Assembly: GCA_024227135.1 (NCBI GenBank)
Contig: JAAELC010000220.1
Span: 1 to 35,077 of the forward strand
Source: Gammaproteobacteria bacterium
Lineage (GTDB): Bacteria > Pseudomonadota > Gammaproteobacteria > Chromatiales > Chromatiaceae
Length of the DNA: 35,077 nt
Reading direction: 5' to 3'
This document shows, one piece after another, positions 17,451 through 27,208 of the stretch. Numbering within the stretch: the first letter of the stretch is position 1; each line of letters starts with the position of its first letter. The notes beneath the pieces are model-generated. The model saw nothing but the letters and a program-made list of their open reading frames with translations. It was not told the origin of the DNA and did no database searches. The position numbers and the translations under genes were made by a program.

Positions 17451-17974
17451 CAGCGATCCCGAACCTGATTATTGAAACCCTGCCGGAGTTTCTGCTCCAT
17501 GCGATTACTCTCGAGAGGGAATCGGTGGAACGTTACGAGGAACTGGGTGATAGCATGGAGGTTCACAATAACCCCCAGATAGCCGCGGTATTCCGTAAGC
17601 TCGCCCGATACGGCGAACTCCACGCCAACGAAATCGAACAGCATGCCACGGGACTGGAGCTACCCAGGATCCCCCCCTGGGATTTCAAATGGACCACCCC
17701 GGAGAGTCCCGAAACCGGCGATATGGAGCAGTTGCACTACCTGATGACCCAGGGACAGGCCCTGATCTTTGCCCTGCACAACGAAACCCAGGGAAGAGAC
17801 TTCTACGCCCATGTGGCAGCCACTTCAACCAACCAGGAAGTTCGGGAACTGGCCGCGGAATTTGCCGAGGAAGAGACTGATCACATGAACTGGCTGAATG
17901 CCTGGATACGAAACCTGGCCGATCCGGACTCGGTTTCACCGGAAGACCTGGACCCACCAAACGTCACCGAATAG
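17447..17974 (+). CDS. Ferritin-like/rubrerythrin-fold protein (175 aa)
   Basis: The protein is almost wholly helical. Carboxylate and histidine residues are spaced as in a ferritin-like di-iron bundle: E23 and E25 in TLERESVERYEE, E57/H59 and E62 in GELHANEIEQH, E113 in HNETQGRDFY, and an ExxH at E143-H146 in EEETDHM. There is no rubredoxin CxxC domain, so it is the bundle-only type. Such proteins reduce peroxide or bind iron. Its 4-bp overlap with the beta subunit gene suggests it protects the oxygen-sensitive oxidoreductase from reactive oxygen. That role is inferred from coupling. Confidence 0.78.
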   Translation: MTAIPNLIIETLPEFLLHAITLERESVERYEELGDSMEVHNNPQIAAVFRKLARYGELHANEIEQHATGLELPRIPPWDFKWTTPESPETGDMEQLHYLMTQGQALIFALHNETQGRDFYAHVAATSTNQEVRELAAEFAEEETDHMNWLNAWIRNLADPDSVSPEDLDPPNVTE

Positions 17975-18091
17975 CCCTCTGTGGCTTGCTGTGGCCCCTT
18001 CGGAGCCTGAAAACGGGATAATTCACCCCTGCCCCCTCAAAAATACTATCTGACTAAACAAAAGCAGCGGATTTTGTTAAAGTGCCCCACC

Positions 18092-18113
18092 ATACCCTGT
18101 TAACTACGGGTAT
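18092..18113 (+). promoter_or_regulatory. Dyad symmetry in the ppdK leader
   Basis: ATACCC and GGGTAT form a 6-bp inverted repeat around a 10-base centre containing GTTAAC. It lies about 45 bases before the ppdK ATG, where an operator could sit. No convincing -35/-10 pair was found near it. Confidence 0.25.
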
Positions 18114-18158
18114 TTAAAGCAAAAATTCCCCTACATCCTGCCTGGAAAAAGCCTCAAT

Positions 18159-20816
18159 ATGATACAAAAACCGCGTAAACGAGTCCATTATTTCGGAAAG
18201 ACCAAATCGGAAGGAAACCGGGAGATGAAGCAACTCCTGGGTGGTAAAGGAGCCAATCTGGCGGAGATGACATCCATCGGACTACCGGTCCCCCCCGGCT
18301 TCACCATCACGACCAACACCTGCGCGGACTATAATGCTGCCGGAGGCCAGATGCCCGAGGGGCTGATGGACGAGGTCAAGGCGAACATGGCCATTGCTGA
18401 GAAAGAACTGGGAAAAGAGTTCGGCTCGGCAACCAATCCTTTACTGATGTCGGTCCGCAGCGGAGCGGCTGTCAGTATGCCCGGCATGATGGACACGGTG
18501 CTCAACCTGGGGCTCAACGATGCGGCAATGGCCGGCTTGGCAGCAGTTTCCAGCAATCGTCGTTTTGCGCTGGATGCCTACCGTCGTCTGATCAACATGT
18601 TCGGAGATGTCGTCATGGGAGTTGGTCATGACAAGTTCGAAGAGCAATTCGACCTCATCAAGGCCAAATACGGTGTCGAGCTGGACACCGACCTCAATGA
18701 AGACGGGCTTGATGAACTGATTGTGGCTTACAAAGCGGTCTATCTGGATCACACCGGTGAGGAATTTCCACAAGACCCTTATGCGCAGCTGGAGAAATCT
18801 ATCGAGGCGGTATTCAAGAGCTGGAACATACCTCGGGCGATTCGGTACCGGCAGATCAACGAAATCACCGGCCTGCTGGGAACCGCGGTCAACGTACAGT
18901 CCATGGTTTTCGGCAATCTGGGCGTAGACTCCGGTACGGGAGTGGCCTTCACCCGTGACCCCGCCACCGGTGAAAACATTTTCTACGGTGAGTTCCTGAT
19001 CAACGCCCAGGGAGAAGATGTGGTCGCCGGTATCCGCACACCACAGCCCGTCTCCGAGATGGTGGAGTGGAAAAGCGACATGTACGACCAGCTGCTCGAA
19101 ATCAAAGCCACCCTGGAAAACCACTACCGGGAAATGCAGGATATCGAGTACACCATCGAGCAGGACAAGCTGTATCTGCTGCAGACCCGCACCGGCAAGC
19201 GAACCGGTCTGGCTGCGGTCAAAATCGCCGTCGATATGGTCACCGAAGGACGGCTGACCGATAAGGAAGCACTACTGAGGGTACCTGCCAGCGACCTGAA
19301 CCAGTTGTTACTGCCCACTTTCAATCCGGATGCGCCACGGGATGTATTGACCCGGGGACTACCCGCCTCCCCGGGAGCCTCTGCGGGCTTGCTGTCATTC
19401 TCTGCCGACGAAGCAGTCGAGCGTACCCTGAAAGGCGAAACCGTGTTGCTGGTTCGTAAAGAAACCAGCCCCGAAGACGTAAGTGGAATGCATGCCGCAG
19501 CGGGCATCCTGACCTCCACCGGCGGGATGACCAGTCACGCCGCCGTGGTCGCCCGGGGTTGGGGCAAGTGCTGTGTAGCGGGTGCGGGGGAGATCTTCAT
19601 CGACGAAGGCAAACGCGCCGTAACGATCAACGGCCGCACCTTTGGCGATCAGGACCTGCTGAGCATTGACGGCTCCACCGGAGAGGTCATGGCCGGCGCG
19701 GTGCCTACCCAGGATCCTCAACTCTCCGAAGAGTTCGTCACCCTGATGGAGTGGGCGGATCGTTGCCGTACCCTGCAGGTCTGGACCAATGCCGACACGC
19801 CCCAGGATGCCGAACGCGCCCGCGGTTACGGTGCTGAAGGCATAGGCTTGTGCCGCACCGAACACATGTTTTTCGAAGGTGATCGCATCAATAACATGCG
19901 CGAAATGATTCTTGCCCAGAACGAAGCAGACCGGCGCACAGCACTGGACAAGTTACTGCCTCATCAACGGAAAGACTTTCATGGCCTGTTTAAGACCATG
20001 GGAGGGCTTTCAGTGACGATACGTCTGCTCGACCCCCCCCTTCACGAGTTCCTGACCAACGATAAATCCATCCAGGCAGAGCTCGCCCAGGCACTGGGCC
20101 TCGAACTGGAAACGGTGAGAACCCGGATTATGCTGCTACACGAGATCAACCCCATGCTGGGGCACCGCGGTTGCAGGCTTAGTATCACCTACCCGGAAAT
20201 ACTGGAGATGCAGGTGACCGCCATCACCGAAGCGGCAATCACCTGCGAACGTGAAGGAATAGATGCACGTCCGGAGATCATGATTCCACTGGTGGGTACC
20301 CACAAGGAGCTGGACATACTCCGCCAACGCACCGAGCAGCGGATTGCGTTAACCAAGAAAGCCATGAACTACGAAGGGAACCTGAACATTCCGGTCGGCA
20401 CAATGATCGAAATCCCCCGCGCCGCACTCACCGCCGATGAGGTCGCAGCCCATGCTGATTTCTTCAGTTTCGGTACCAACGACCTGACCCAGATGACCTT
20501 TGGTTACAGCCGCGATGACGTCAACACTTTTCTCCCCGATTACCTCAATCAGGAAATCCTGGAGAAAGACCCCTTCCAGTCGCTGGATACCTCGGGTGTG
20601 GGACAGCTGGTGGAAATGGGCGTCAGCAAAGGCCGAAGCGTCAATGAAGACATGAAAATGGGTATCTGTGGAGAGCATGGGGGTGATCCTGCCTCCATCA
20701 TGTTCTGTCACAATGCAGGCCTGGATTATGTATCCTGCTCTCCATTCAGGGTACCCATTGCGCGTCTGGCTGCGGCCCAGGCCTCAGTCGCACAGGAAAA
20801 AATCACCAAGCTCTGA
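18159..20816 (+). CDS. ppdK: Pyruvate, phosphate dikinase
   Basis: PPDK converts pyruvate, ATP and Pi to phosphoenolpyruvate, AMP and PPi, reversibly. The N-terminal ATP-grasp domain begins with GGKGANLAEM and has VRSGAAVSMPGMMDTVLNLG. The swivelling phosphohistidine domain has GGMTSHAAVVARGWG with His460. The C-terminal PEP-binding barrel ends with the catalytic-lid Cys837 in GICGEHGGD. At 885 aa it is full length. It starts 184 bases after the ferritin-like gene on the same strand. It may share expression with the 2-oxoacid oxidoreductase and would pull its products toward PEP in a reductive or gluconeogenic direction; that coupling is inference. Confidence 0.95.
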   Translation: MIQKPRKRVHYFGKTKSEGNREMKQLLGGKGANLAEMTSIGLPVPPGFTITTNTCADYNAAGGQMPEGLMDEVKANMAIAEKELGKEFGSATNPLLMSVRSGAAVSMPGMMDTVLNLGLNDAAMAGLAAVSSNRRFALDAYRRLINMFGDVVMGVGHDKFEEQFDLIKAKYGVELDTDLNEDGLDELIVAYKAVYLDHTGEEFPQDPYAQLEKSIEAVFKSWNIPRAIRYRQINEITGLLGTAVNVQSMVFGNLGVDSGTGVAFTRDPATGENIFYGEFLINAQGEDVVAGIRTPQPVSEMVEWKSDMYDQLLEIKATLENHYREMQDIEYTIEQDKLYLLQTRTGKRTGLAAVKIAVDMVTEGRLTDKEALLRVPASDLNQLLLPTFNPDAPRDVLTRGLPASPGASAGLLSFSADEAVERTLKGETVLLVRKETSPEDVSGMHAAAGILTSTGGMTSHAAVVARGWGKCCVAGAGEIFIDEGKRAVTINGRTFGDQDLLSIDGSTGEVMAGAVPTQDPQLSEEFVTLMEWADRCRTLQVWTNADTPQDAERARGYGAEGIGLCRTEHMFFEGDRINNMREMILAQNEADRRTALDKLLPHQRKDFHGLFKTMGGLSVTIRLLDPPLHEFLTNDKSIQAELAQALGLELETVRTRIMLLHEINPMLGHRGCRLSITYPEILEMQVTAITEAAITCEREGIDARPEIMIPLVGTHKELDILRQRTEQRIALTKKAMNYEGNLNIPVGTMIEIPRAALTADEVAAHADFFSFGTNDLTQMTFGYSRDDVNTFLPDYLNQEILEKDPFQSLDTSGVGQLVEMGVSKGRSVNEDMKMGICGEHGGDPASIMFCHNAGLDYVSCSPFRVPIARLAAAQASVAQEKITKL

Positions 20817-20841
20817 ACACGGATCGCAGTAGTCCATGACT

Positions 20842-20871
20842 CCCCCGCTGATACCCTCTCATCAGCGGGGG
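20842..20871 (+). terminator. Strong hairpin after ppdK
   Basis: CCCCCGCTGAT and ATCAGCGGGGG form a perfect 11-bp stem around an 8-base loop, 25 bases after the ppdK stop. No T-run follows, so it may act as a weak terminator or an mRNA-stabilising 3' end. Confidence 0.5.
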
Positions 20872-20990
20872 CCCCGGAAAACCGCCCGACAGGGAACGCC
20901 AACACTGATCCGATGAGAGCCACCTGAACGGGTGCTGAAGATTACCCTCATCCATCCGGACCTGATCCACACTGGAATGCCGATCCGGCT

Positions 20991-21018
20991 CTTGAAATCG
21001 AACCAACCCACCCCATTT
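20991..21018 (+). promoter_or_regulatory. Sigma32 heat-shock promoter of hslVU
   Basis: CTTGAAA (20991-20997) and CCCCATTT (21011-21018) are separated by exactly 13 bases. Both boxes match the E. coli sigma32 consensus (CTTGAAA, 11-16 bp, CCCCATnT). Transcription would start near 21025, giving a leader of about 145 bases before the hslV GTG. HslVU is a known heat-shock protease, so the site fits its gene. Confidence 0.8.
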
Positions 21019-21170
21019 TTTGTTTTTCAGTACTATATATCTACACCTTCCCAAGAGGTGGCACTGAGTCGGGTCTCGTTTTTGACCGCATGTCAATCAA
21101 ATCCGGATTCCATTCACCCATCGTGGATTTGGGTTAAAATAATGGGTTTTCCATCACAGAGGTCAGTAAT

Positions 21171-21719
21171 GTGGAGCCGATAAAAGGCACAACGATTCTC
21201 TCGGTACGCCGTAACGGTAAAGTAGTGATAGGTGGTGACGGCCAGGTTTCGATGGGCAACACCGTGATGAAAGGCAATGCACGAAAGGTTCGCCGTCTCT
21301 ATAAGAACAAGGTACTCGCCGGGTTTGCAGGTGCCACCGCAGATGCGTTCACTCTCTTCGAGCGATTCGAGGCAAAACTGGAGAAACACCACGGCCACCT
21401 GACTCGGGCTGCCGTTGAACTGGCAAAAGACTGGCGTACCGATCGCATGCTGCGACGTCTCGAAGCCCTGCTCGTCGTTGCTGACCCCAGCGCCTCTCTG
21501 ATCATCACAGGCACCGGAGACGTAGTGGAACCCGAAGAGAGTCTGATGGCTATCGGCTCGGGTGGACCCTATGCCCAGGCCGCAGCCAGAGCACTACTGC
21601 AGAACACCGAACTGGAAGCCCGGGAAATTGTAGAAAAGGGGCTTTCCATCGCTGCAGATATCTGCGTTTATACCAATCACAACCTGGTCATCGAGGAACT
21701 CGATACCACCAGTACCTGA
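21171..21719 (+). CDS. hslV: ATP-dependent protease proteolytic subunit HslV
   Basis: HslV is the proteasome-like peptidase that forms a dodecamer capped by HslU in the cytoplasm. The catalytic N-terminal threonine follows a short propeptide: MEPIKG then [10 protein letters not shown] (Thr7). [24 protein letters not shown] is the family signature. The length of 182 aa is normal. The start is GTG at 21171, with AGAGGT about 7 bases upstream. hslU starts 12 bases after the stop, and an exact sigma32 promoter match lies upstream. Confidence 0.95.
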   Translation: MEPIKGTTILSVRRNGKVVIGGDGQVSMGNTVMKGNARKVRRLYKNKVLAGFAGATADAFTLFERFEAKLEKHHGHLTRAAVELAKDWRTDRMLRRLEALLVVADPSASLIITGTGDVVEPEESLMAIGSGGPYAQAAARALLQNTELEAREIVEKGLSIAADICVYTNHNLVIEELDTTST

Positions 21720-21731
21720 TCGTCTACTACT

Positions 21732-23069
21732 ATGTCTGAAATAACACCACAGGAAATCGTCCGGGAATTGGACAAACACATCATCGGCCAGGCGGCCGCG
21801 AAGCGCTCCGTAGCCATTGCCCTGCGCAACCGCTGGCGTCGTTCTCAGGTACCGGAAGCGCTGAGAAACGAAATCACACCCAAGAATATACTGATGATTG
21901 GACCCACCGGGGTGGGTAAAACAGAAATTGCCCGACGACTGGCAAAGCTGGCTAACGCACCCTTTATCAAGGTGGAAGCTACAAAATTTACCGAGGTGGG
22001 GTATGTGGGGCGGGATGTGGATTCCATCATCCGGGATCTGGCTGACTCCGCCATGAAAATGGTCCGCGAGCAGGCAGTCGCGAAAGTCCGGGATCAGGCA
22101 GCAGATGCGGCCGAAGAGAGAGTCCTGGATACCCTGCTTCCCCGCCCCACCGTCACCAACTGGGAAAGCGAGAGCACCCCCCAGAAAGATGATTCAGCTA
22201 CCCGCAACAAGTTCAGAGTCAAGCTCCGCAATAGTGAGCTGGATGAGAAAGAAATCGAGATCGAGGTCTCCGGAAATCCCATGGGGGTTGAGATCATGGC
22301 ACCTCCCGGGATGGAAGAGATGACCAACCAGCTCCAGGGGCTGTTCCAGAATATGGGCAACGGTCGCACCCGCAAGCGGAAACTGAAAATCAAGGATGCA
22401 CTCAAAATTCTCCAGGATGAGGAAGCATCCAAGCGCATCAATGATGAAGACCTCAAGATGAGTGCGTTGGATATGGTGGAGCAGAACGGTATCGTGTTTC
22501 TCGACGAACTCGATAAAGTGGCCAGTCGCTCCGAATACGGTGGTCCGGATGTTTCCAGAGAAGGCGTACAACGGGACCTGCTGCCTCTGGTGGAGGGATG
22601 CACGGTATCCACCAAACAGGGGATGGTCAAGACAGATCATATCCTGTTCATTGCGTCCGGCGCATTCCATCTTTCCAAACCGTCAGACCTGATTCCGGAA
22701 CTCCAGGGCAGGCTCCCGATAAGGGTTGAACTGGGTGCACTGAGCAGTGCCGACTTTACCCGGATCCTGACCGAACCCGATGCGTCATTGACCGATCAAT
22801 ACATTGCGCTGATGGAAACCGAGGAGGTTAACCTTCAGTTCACCGCCGAAGGTATCGAGCGAATCGCCGAAATCTCATGGGAAGTGAACGAGCGCACTGA
22901 GAATATCGGCGCACGAAGACTCCATACGGTATTGGAGCGGCTGCTTGAGGGCATCTCCTTTACTGCCACCGAGGTGCCGGGATCAACCGTCACTGTCGAT
23001 GCGGAGTATGTGGACAACAATCTTTCGGAATTTGCTTCAGATGATGATCTGACCCGCTTCATTTTGTAG
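21732..23069 (+). CDS. hslU: ATP-dependent protease ATPase subunit HslU
   Basis: HslU is an AAA+ hexameric unfoldase that feeds substrates to HslV. Walker A is GPTGVGKT (57-64) and Walker B is IVFLDELDK. The I-domain insertion lies roughly between residues 110 and 240. The [14 protein letters not shown] sensor-2 region is present. The protein ends LTRFIL, the C-terminal tail that docks into HslV. At 445 aa it matches the family (E. coli 443). It is in an operon with hslV under the heat-shock promoter. Confidence 0.96.
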   Translation: MSEITPQEIVRELDKHIIGQAAAKRSVAIALRNRWRRSQVPEALRNEITPKNILMIGPTGVGKTEIARRLAKLANAPFIKVEATKFTEVGYVGRDVDSIIRDLADSAMKMVREQAVAKVRDQAADAAEERVLDTLLPRPTVTNWESESTPQKDDSATRNKFRVKLRNSELDEKEIEIEVSGNPMGVEIMAPPGMEEMTNQLQGLFQNMGNGRTRKRKLKIKDALKILQDEEASKRINDEDLKMSALDMVEQNGIVFLDELDKVASRSEYGGPDVSREGVQRDLLPLVEGCTVSTKQGMVKTDHILFIASGAFHLSKPSDLIPELQGRLPIRVELGALSSADFTRILTEPDASLTDQYIALMETEEVNLQFTAEGIERIAEISWEVNERTENIGARRLHTVLERLLEGISFTATEVPGSTVTVDAEYVDNNLSEFASDDDLTRFIL

Positions 23070-23171
23070 GACCCTGTCAGCCTAAGGCCAGCGGCAACCC
23101 TCCACCTAATACCTCTCCGGGTCGGGTACCGACCGGCCCGGGACTACAGAAACCCGAATGGAGTACCAGAG

Positions 23172-23540
23172 ATGTCCAAATACGTACCAACAGAGCTCAA
23201 CCTGCACCGCCAGTCCCGGGTGCTCGAGATCATCTTTGACGACGGTGCACACTTCAACCTGCCCTGTGAATACCTGCGTGTATTCTCACCTTCAGCAGAG
23301 GTTCAGGGACATGGTCCGGGCCAGTCTGTGCTGCAACTCGACAAGGAAGAAGTCAATATCGGACATATCGATCCGGTCGGCAACTATGCCGTCTGCCTCC
23401 ATTTCGATGATGGCCACAATACCGGCATCTACTCCTGGGACACGCTTTACAACCTCGGCGCCAACCACGAAAGCAACTGGAACGAGTATCTGGCCAGACT
23501 GGAATCTGCCGGCCATAAGCGCAAGGAGACCGCTTCCTGA
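23172..23540 (+). CDS. DUF971 / gamma-butyrobetaine hydroxylase-like N-terminal domain protein (122 aa)
   Basis: The sequence is almost entirely the small beta domain known as DUF971. It has P-T-E-L-N-L near the start, LEIIFDDG, FNLPCEYLRVFSPSAE and the C-terminal GIYSWDTLYNLG motif. Standalone DUF971 proteins are commonly encoded after hslVU in gammaproteobacteria. Their role is uncertain; iron-sulfur or MRP-type links have been proposed from domain fusions. A ribosome binding site is only loosely defined (ACCAGAG before the ATG). It lies 102 bases after hslU. Confidence 0.85.
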   Translation: MSKYVPTELNLHRQSRVLEIIFDDGAHFNLPCEYLRVFSPSAEVQGHGPGQSVLQLDKEEVNIGHIDPVGNYAVCLHFDDGHNTGIYSWDTLYNLGANHESNWNEYLARLESAGHKRKETAS

Positions 23541-23552
23541 CTTTCCGGGCCT

Positions 23553-23580
23553 CCTTGATCAGGCAGTTGCCTGCTCAAGG
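23553..23580 (+). terminator. Long hairpin after the DUF971 gene
   Basis: CCTTGA-CAGGCA pairs with TGCCTG-TCAAGG across a 2-base apical gap and one internal mismatch, 12 bases after the stop codon. It lacks a T-run. It probably marks the end of the hslVU-DUF971 transcript. Confidence 0.45.
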
Positions 23581-23802
23581 GCCGGGCAGAAGCATCAATA
23601 AGGTGACATCCTGCCGGGAACTGGCTTGCACGCTTTGATCCTGTACTCAGAGCAGGAAAAACCGACGAGTATTTGCTCAGACTTTCTTTTCCGGTCCATG
23701 AGCCATAGAATCCCCTTACCCGGAACAACGGTAATCAGGCACAGTCGCGTGTTCCCGGGTGGTTTCTAGAACAGCGGGCCCGGCGGGTGTGGCAGCATGG
23801 CG

Positions 23803-23831
23803 TTAACAATCGGTTTTAAAGCGAATTTAAT
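23803..23831 (+). promoter_or_regulatory. Possible sigma70 promoter of ubiEJB
   Basis: TTAACA (23803-23808), a 17-bp spacer and TTTAAT (23826-23831) lie directly before the ubiE ribosome binding site. The leader would be only about a dozen bases. Confidence 0.4.
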
Positions 23832-23849
23832 TCGTTGGGGGCAGGCAGC

Positions 23850-24599
23850 ATGACGGAAAGAGACACTACCCATTTCGGCTTCGAAAAACTAAAAGTCGAA
23901 GAAAAAGCCGGGCGGGTCCGAGAGGTCTTTGATTCGGTTGCAACCCGCTACGATCTGATGAACGATCTTATGTCCCTGGGGATCCACCGACTCTGGAAAC
24001 GTATCGCTTCGGAGCTTGCCGGTATCCGCAGGGGACATCGGGTACTGGACCTGGCTTCAGGCACGGGAGATCTTGCCAGCCGGTTTGCCGGCCTGACAGG
24101 CCCGGAGGGTCTGGTGGTCATGACAGACATCAATGCGGCGATGCTGGAACAGGGCCGTGCCCGCATGATCGACGAGGGGCTGATTGGAAACATTGACTAC
24201 GTCCAGGTCAACGCTGAAGCTATTCCCTTCCCTGACAATTATTTTGATTGTGTCACCATCGGTTTCGGACTGCGAAACGTCACCGACAAACAGCAAGCTC
24301 TGAATGAGATGCAGAGGGTGCTGAAACCAGGGGGTAGAGCGCTGATACTGGAGTTTTCCCAGCCCAGAGGGGCACCCCTGAAAGCCGCCTACGACCTGTA
24401 TTCGTTTCGATTGCTGCCACTGATCGGTAAAGTCGTCGCCAATGACGCAGACAGCTACCGCTACCTGGCGGAATCCATCCGCATGCACCCTGACCAGGAG
24501 ACACTCAAGGAAATGATGGTACAGGCTGGACTGGAACGGTGTGATTACCATAACCTGACCAGAGGCATCGTCGCAGTTCACCGCGGTTTCAAACTCTAA
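23850..24599 (+). CDS. ubiE: Ubiquinone/menaquinone biosynthesis C-methyltransferase UbiE
   Basis: UbiE methylates the benzoquinone ring in ubiquinone synthesis and demethylmenaquinone where that is made, using SAM. Signatures are [25 protein letters not shown] near the N-terminus, the SAM loop [12 protein letters not shown] (about 67-78), and the end [13 protein letters not shown]. The ATG at 23850 is chosen because GGGGGCAGG precedes it and the 249-aa product matches E. coli (251). An in-frame TTG at 23835 is rejected. It heads the conserved ubiE-ubiJ-ubiB operon. Confidence 0.95.
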   Translation: MTERDTTHFGFEKLKVEEKAGRVREVFDSVATRYDLMNDLMSLGIHRLWKRIASELAGIRRGHRVLDLASGTGDLASRFAGLTGPEGLVVMTDINAAMLEQGRARMIDEGLIGNIDYVQVNAEAIPFPDNYFDCVTIGFGLRNVTDKQQALNEMQRVLKPGGRALILEFSQPRGAPLKAAYDLYSFRLLPLIGKVVANDADSYRYLAESIRMHPDQETLKEMMVQAGLERCDYHNLTRGIVAVHRGFKL

Positions 24600-24624
24600 C
24601 CCCCCCGGGCCAATAAAAGTGAGC

Positions 24625-25269
24625 ATGAATACGCTCGTTACCGCCAGTCTGGAACAGGCAGTCAACTCTCTCCTGGTACTGGACCCTGAGGCCGGGAAAC
24701 AGCTTTCCCGACTGCACGGAAATATCATCGCATTCGACCTTGAGGGAATCGGCCTGCAACTCTATCTCGCCCCTGGACCCCATCGTCTGCAGATTCTCAC
24801 CCAACTGAAAGGCGAACCTGATTGCACGCTCCAGGGTACTCCCCTGGCGATCGCACAGATGGGAAATTCCCGGAGTAGTTCCAAGCAGATATTTTCAGGT
24901 GATGTCAAAATCAAAGGAAATACTGAACTGGCCCACCGTTTCGGGAAGATTCTCGGTTCCCTGAACGTAGACTGGGAAGAACAGCTATCCAGGTTCAGTG
25001 GAGATATCGTCGCTCATGAAGTGGGAAACGGGGTGCGCCGACTCAACCGCTGGGGACGCACCACTGGCACTACCCTGAGGTCGAACCTCAAGGAGTATCT
25101 GCAGGAAGAACTCGGACTGTTGCCAGTCCGGGTGAAGATCGACGGTTTCGCCTCAGATGTAGACGGACTGAGGGACGATACTGAGCGATTGCAGGCTCGA
25201 GTGAAACGTCTGCAGGCGAACCTGCACGACCCGAAAGAGGGCCTTGGCGACCGGAGGAAACCTCGTTGA
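24625..25269 (+). CDS. ubiJ: Ubiquinone biosynthesis accessory factor UbiJ
   Basis: UbiJ is an SCP2-domain lipid-binding protein that, with UbiK, scaffolds the soluble Ubi complex. The N-terminal SCP2-like domain covers roughly residues 10-110. The C-terminal third is helical and charged ([21 protein letters not shown]), a likely coiled coil. The length of 214 aa is normal (E. coli 201). The start could be this ATG or a GTG two codons earlier (24619). It lies between ubiE and ubiB, the usual gammaproteobacterial order. Confidence 0.92.
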   Translation: MNTLVTASLEQAVNSLLVLDPEAGKQLSRLHGNIIAFDLEGIGLQLYLAPGPHRLQILTQLKGEPDCTLQGTPLAIAQMGNSRSSSKQIFSGDVKIKGNTELAHRFGKILGSLNVDWEEQLSRFSGDIVAHEVGNGVRRLNRWGRTTGTTLRSNLKEYLQEELGLLPVRVKIDGFASDVDGLRDDTERLQARVKRLQANLHDPKEGLGDRRKPR

Positions 25270-26921
25270 TTCGTCCCGCAGACGGCCTGCGATTAATATC
25301 CATAAACTGGATTCTGCTGCGGCATGGCCTGGATGAAGTCATCTTCGCCACCCATATTTTCAAGCCCCTGCGTTTTCTGCTTTACCTGTCACCGCTTTAC
25401 TGGCTTCGACGCAACAAACTTCCCAGCTATCCCATTCGAATTCGCCGTGCTCTCGAGGATCTGGGCCCTATCTTTGTCAAATTCGGTCAGATTCTTTCCA
25501 CCCGGCGCGATCTGCTCCCTGAAGATATCGCCGATGAACTGGCACTCCTGCAGGATAAAGTCCCCCCCTTTCCAGGCTCAAAAGCCCGAAAACTCATTGA
25601 GCAGGCCTACCGCCAGCCCATTGAAAACCTGCTGGATGAATTCGACGAAGTCCCTCTTGCTTCCGCCTCCATTGCCCAGGTTCACAGTGCGCGCCTGAAG
25701 AGCGGTGAACAAGTGGTGGTGAAAGTCCTGCGGCCGGAAATAGAAACGATCATCCGGCGGGACATGGCACTGCTCTACATCATTGCGGGTCTGGCAGACC
25801 GATACTGGAAGGACGGAAAACGGCTGCGCCCCATAGAAATTATAAGGGACTACGAAAAAACCATACTGGATGAATTGGACCTGCAGCGGGAAGCGGCCAA
25901 CGCCGCTCAGCTGCGGCGCAACTGGGAAGGAAGCGACCTGCTGTTCGTCCCGGAAATCTACTGGGATTTCACCCGTAAGAACGTACTTGTCATGGAACGT
26001 ATTTCAGGCATCCCGGTGGGTGATCTTGCGGCCCTGAAAGCTCAGGGTATCAGCATGAAACAGCTGGGTGAACAGGGTGTGGAAATATTTTTCACCCAGG
26101 TATTCCGCGATAACTTTTTTCATGCGGATATGCACCCCGGCAACATTTTTGTAGAACCGGGAGGCCGATACATAGCCGTGGATTTCGGCATCATTGGTTC
26201 CCTGACATCGGAGGATCAGCGCTACCTTGCGGAGAATCTGCTGGCATTTTTCAACCGCGACTATCACCGTGTGGCAGAACTGCACGTGGAATCAGAATGG
26301 GTACCGAAGCATACACGGGTCGACGAGTTCGAATCGGCAATACGATCGGTGTGTGAGCCCATATTCAACAAGCCCTTGAGTGAAATATCCTTCGGGCATT
26401 TTCTGCTGAATCTTTTTCAGACAGCCCGACGCTTCGACATGGAAGTGCAACCCCAGTTGGTGCTGCTGCAGAAAACACTGCTCTATATAGAGGGGCTGGG
26501 ACGTCAGCTATATCCGGAGCTCGACCTCTGGACGACCGCCAAGCCGTTCATGGAACGTTGGATGCAGGAGCAGATGGGACCCAAGGCTTTCTCCCGAAAA
26601 CTGCGCAGCAATCTGCCGAAAATGACCGAACATGCCGCGGATATTCCGATACTTGCACACAAAGTACTAAGGGATGTCGCTGAAGGCCGGGCGGAATTAA
26701 AGCTGCGGTCAAATCAGCTGGATCAACTGCAGCAACAGCTGCAGGAGAACCATCGCGGTAATGTTGCCGTCATTTCCGGGGCTGCCATGCTGATTTCCGG
26801 ATCGATGCTGTTGACCTTGGGCCCGAGTATTCTGCTACCAGCCTCCCTGGTAACCTCCACGGGTGCTTTTCTTGGACTGACGGGCAGCTATATCCTGTTG
26901 CGAAATCTGTTTCGCAGCTAA
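25266..26921 (+). CDS. ubiB: Ubiquinone biosynthesis ATPase/kinase-like protein UbiB
   Basis: UbiB is an ADCK-family atypical kinase, membrane-anchored, needed for ubiquinone synthesis and possibly lipid extraction. Visible motifs are KFGQ (KxGQ) with the following LSTRRDLLP, the Ala-rich loop [11 protein letters not shown], the VVVKVLRP lysine, [10 protein letters not shown] and VDFGIIG. Two C-terminal membrane helices end the 551-aa protein. The start is TTG at 25266, overlapping the ubiJ stop (TTGA). GGAGG 8 bases upstream supports this start. Confidence 0.95.
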   Translation: MIRPADGLRLISINWILLRHGLDEVIFATHIFKPLRFLLYLSPLYWLRRNKLPSYPIRIRRALEDLGPIFVKFGQILSTRRDLLPEDIADELALLQDKVPPFPGSKARKLIEQAYRQPIENLLDEFDEVPLASASIAQVHSARLKSGEQVVVKVLRPEIETIIRRDMALLYIIAGLADRYWKDGKRLRPIEIIRDYEKTILDELDLQREAANAAQLRRNWEGSDLLFVPEIYWDFTRKNVLVMERISGIPVGDLAALKAQGISMKQLGEQGVEIFFTQVFRDNFFHADMHPGNIFVEPGGRYIAVDFGIIGSLTSEDQRYLAENLLAFFNRDYHRVAELHVESEWVPKHTRVDEFESAIRSVCEPIFNKPLSEISFGHFLLNLFQTARRFDMEVQPQLVLLQKTLLYIEGLGRQLYPELDLWTTAKPFMERWMQEQMGPKAFSRKLRSNLPKMTEHAADIPILAHKVLRDVAEGRAELKLRSNQLDQLQQQLQENHRGNVAVISGAAMLISGSMLLTLGPSILLPASLVTSTGAFLGLTGSYILLRNLFRS

Positions 26922-26922
26922 C

Positions 26923-26939
26923 CCGGATCAATGATCCGG
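26923..26939 (+). terminator. Short perfect palindrome after ubiB
   Basis: CCGGATCA-A-TGATCCGG lies directly after the stop codon and is followed by ATTATTGG. The stem is 8 bp if the centre is opened to form a loop. It is a plausible weak terminator. Confidence 0.4.
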
Positions 26940-27070
26940 ATTATTGGGTAGTGTTCTAATGATCGACTCAGATTTGGTTAGAAGCAGTGCAGAGTATCAC
27001 CGGGTACGTCTGAACGCACCCTCGCATCCATCTCATCGCTCAGCATCAGATTTGTGATTGAATAATTATC

Positions 27071-27163
27071 GATGCCGGACTTCGATATCGGCACATTCAT
27101 CATGCTCCCGGATAAACTATCCGGGCCGCTACTGCTTCACTGAGACAGTGATGGAGTAGCGGC
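27071..27163 (+). promoter_or_regulatory. Structured leader with serial hairpins upstream of the DUF302 gene
   Basis: Three hairpins lie in a row. The first is weaker: TGCCG/CGGCA around 27073-27092. The second is CCCGGAT/ATCCGGG (27107-27125). The third is a long one, GCCGCTACT/AGTAGCGGC with an inner TCACTG/CAGTGA stem (27125-27163). Hairpins two and three share one base, so they could compete or stack. They end 45 bases before the TTG start. This may be a cis-acting RNA control element or the terminator of ubiB; no known riboswitch class was recognised. Confidence 0.4.
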
Positions 27164-27208
27164 ACTAGAGACGCGGAAATTGGAACTCGAACATAAGAGG
27201 AAAAGAAA

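Noticed and set aside
20932-21183. Plus-strand frame overlapping the hslV leader
   Set aside because: It spans the sigma32 promoter and overlaps the hslV start, and has no gene-like features.
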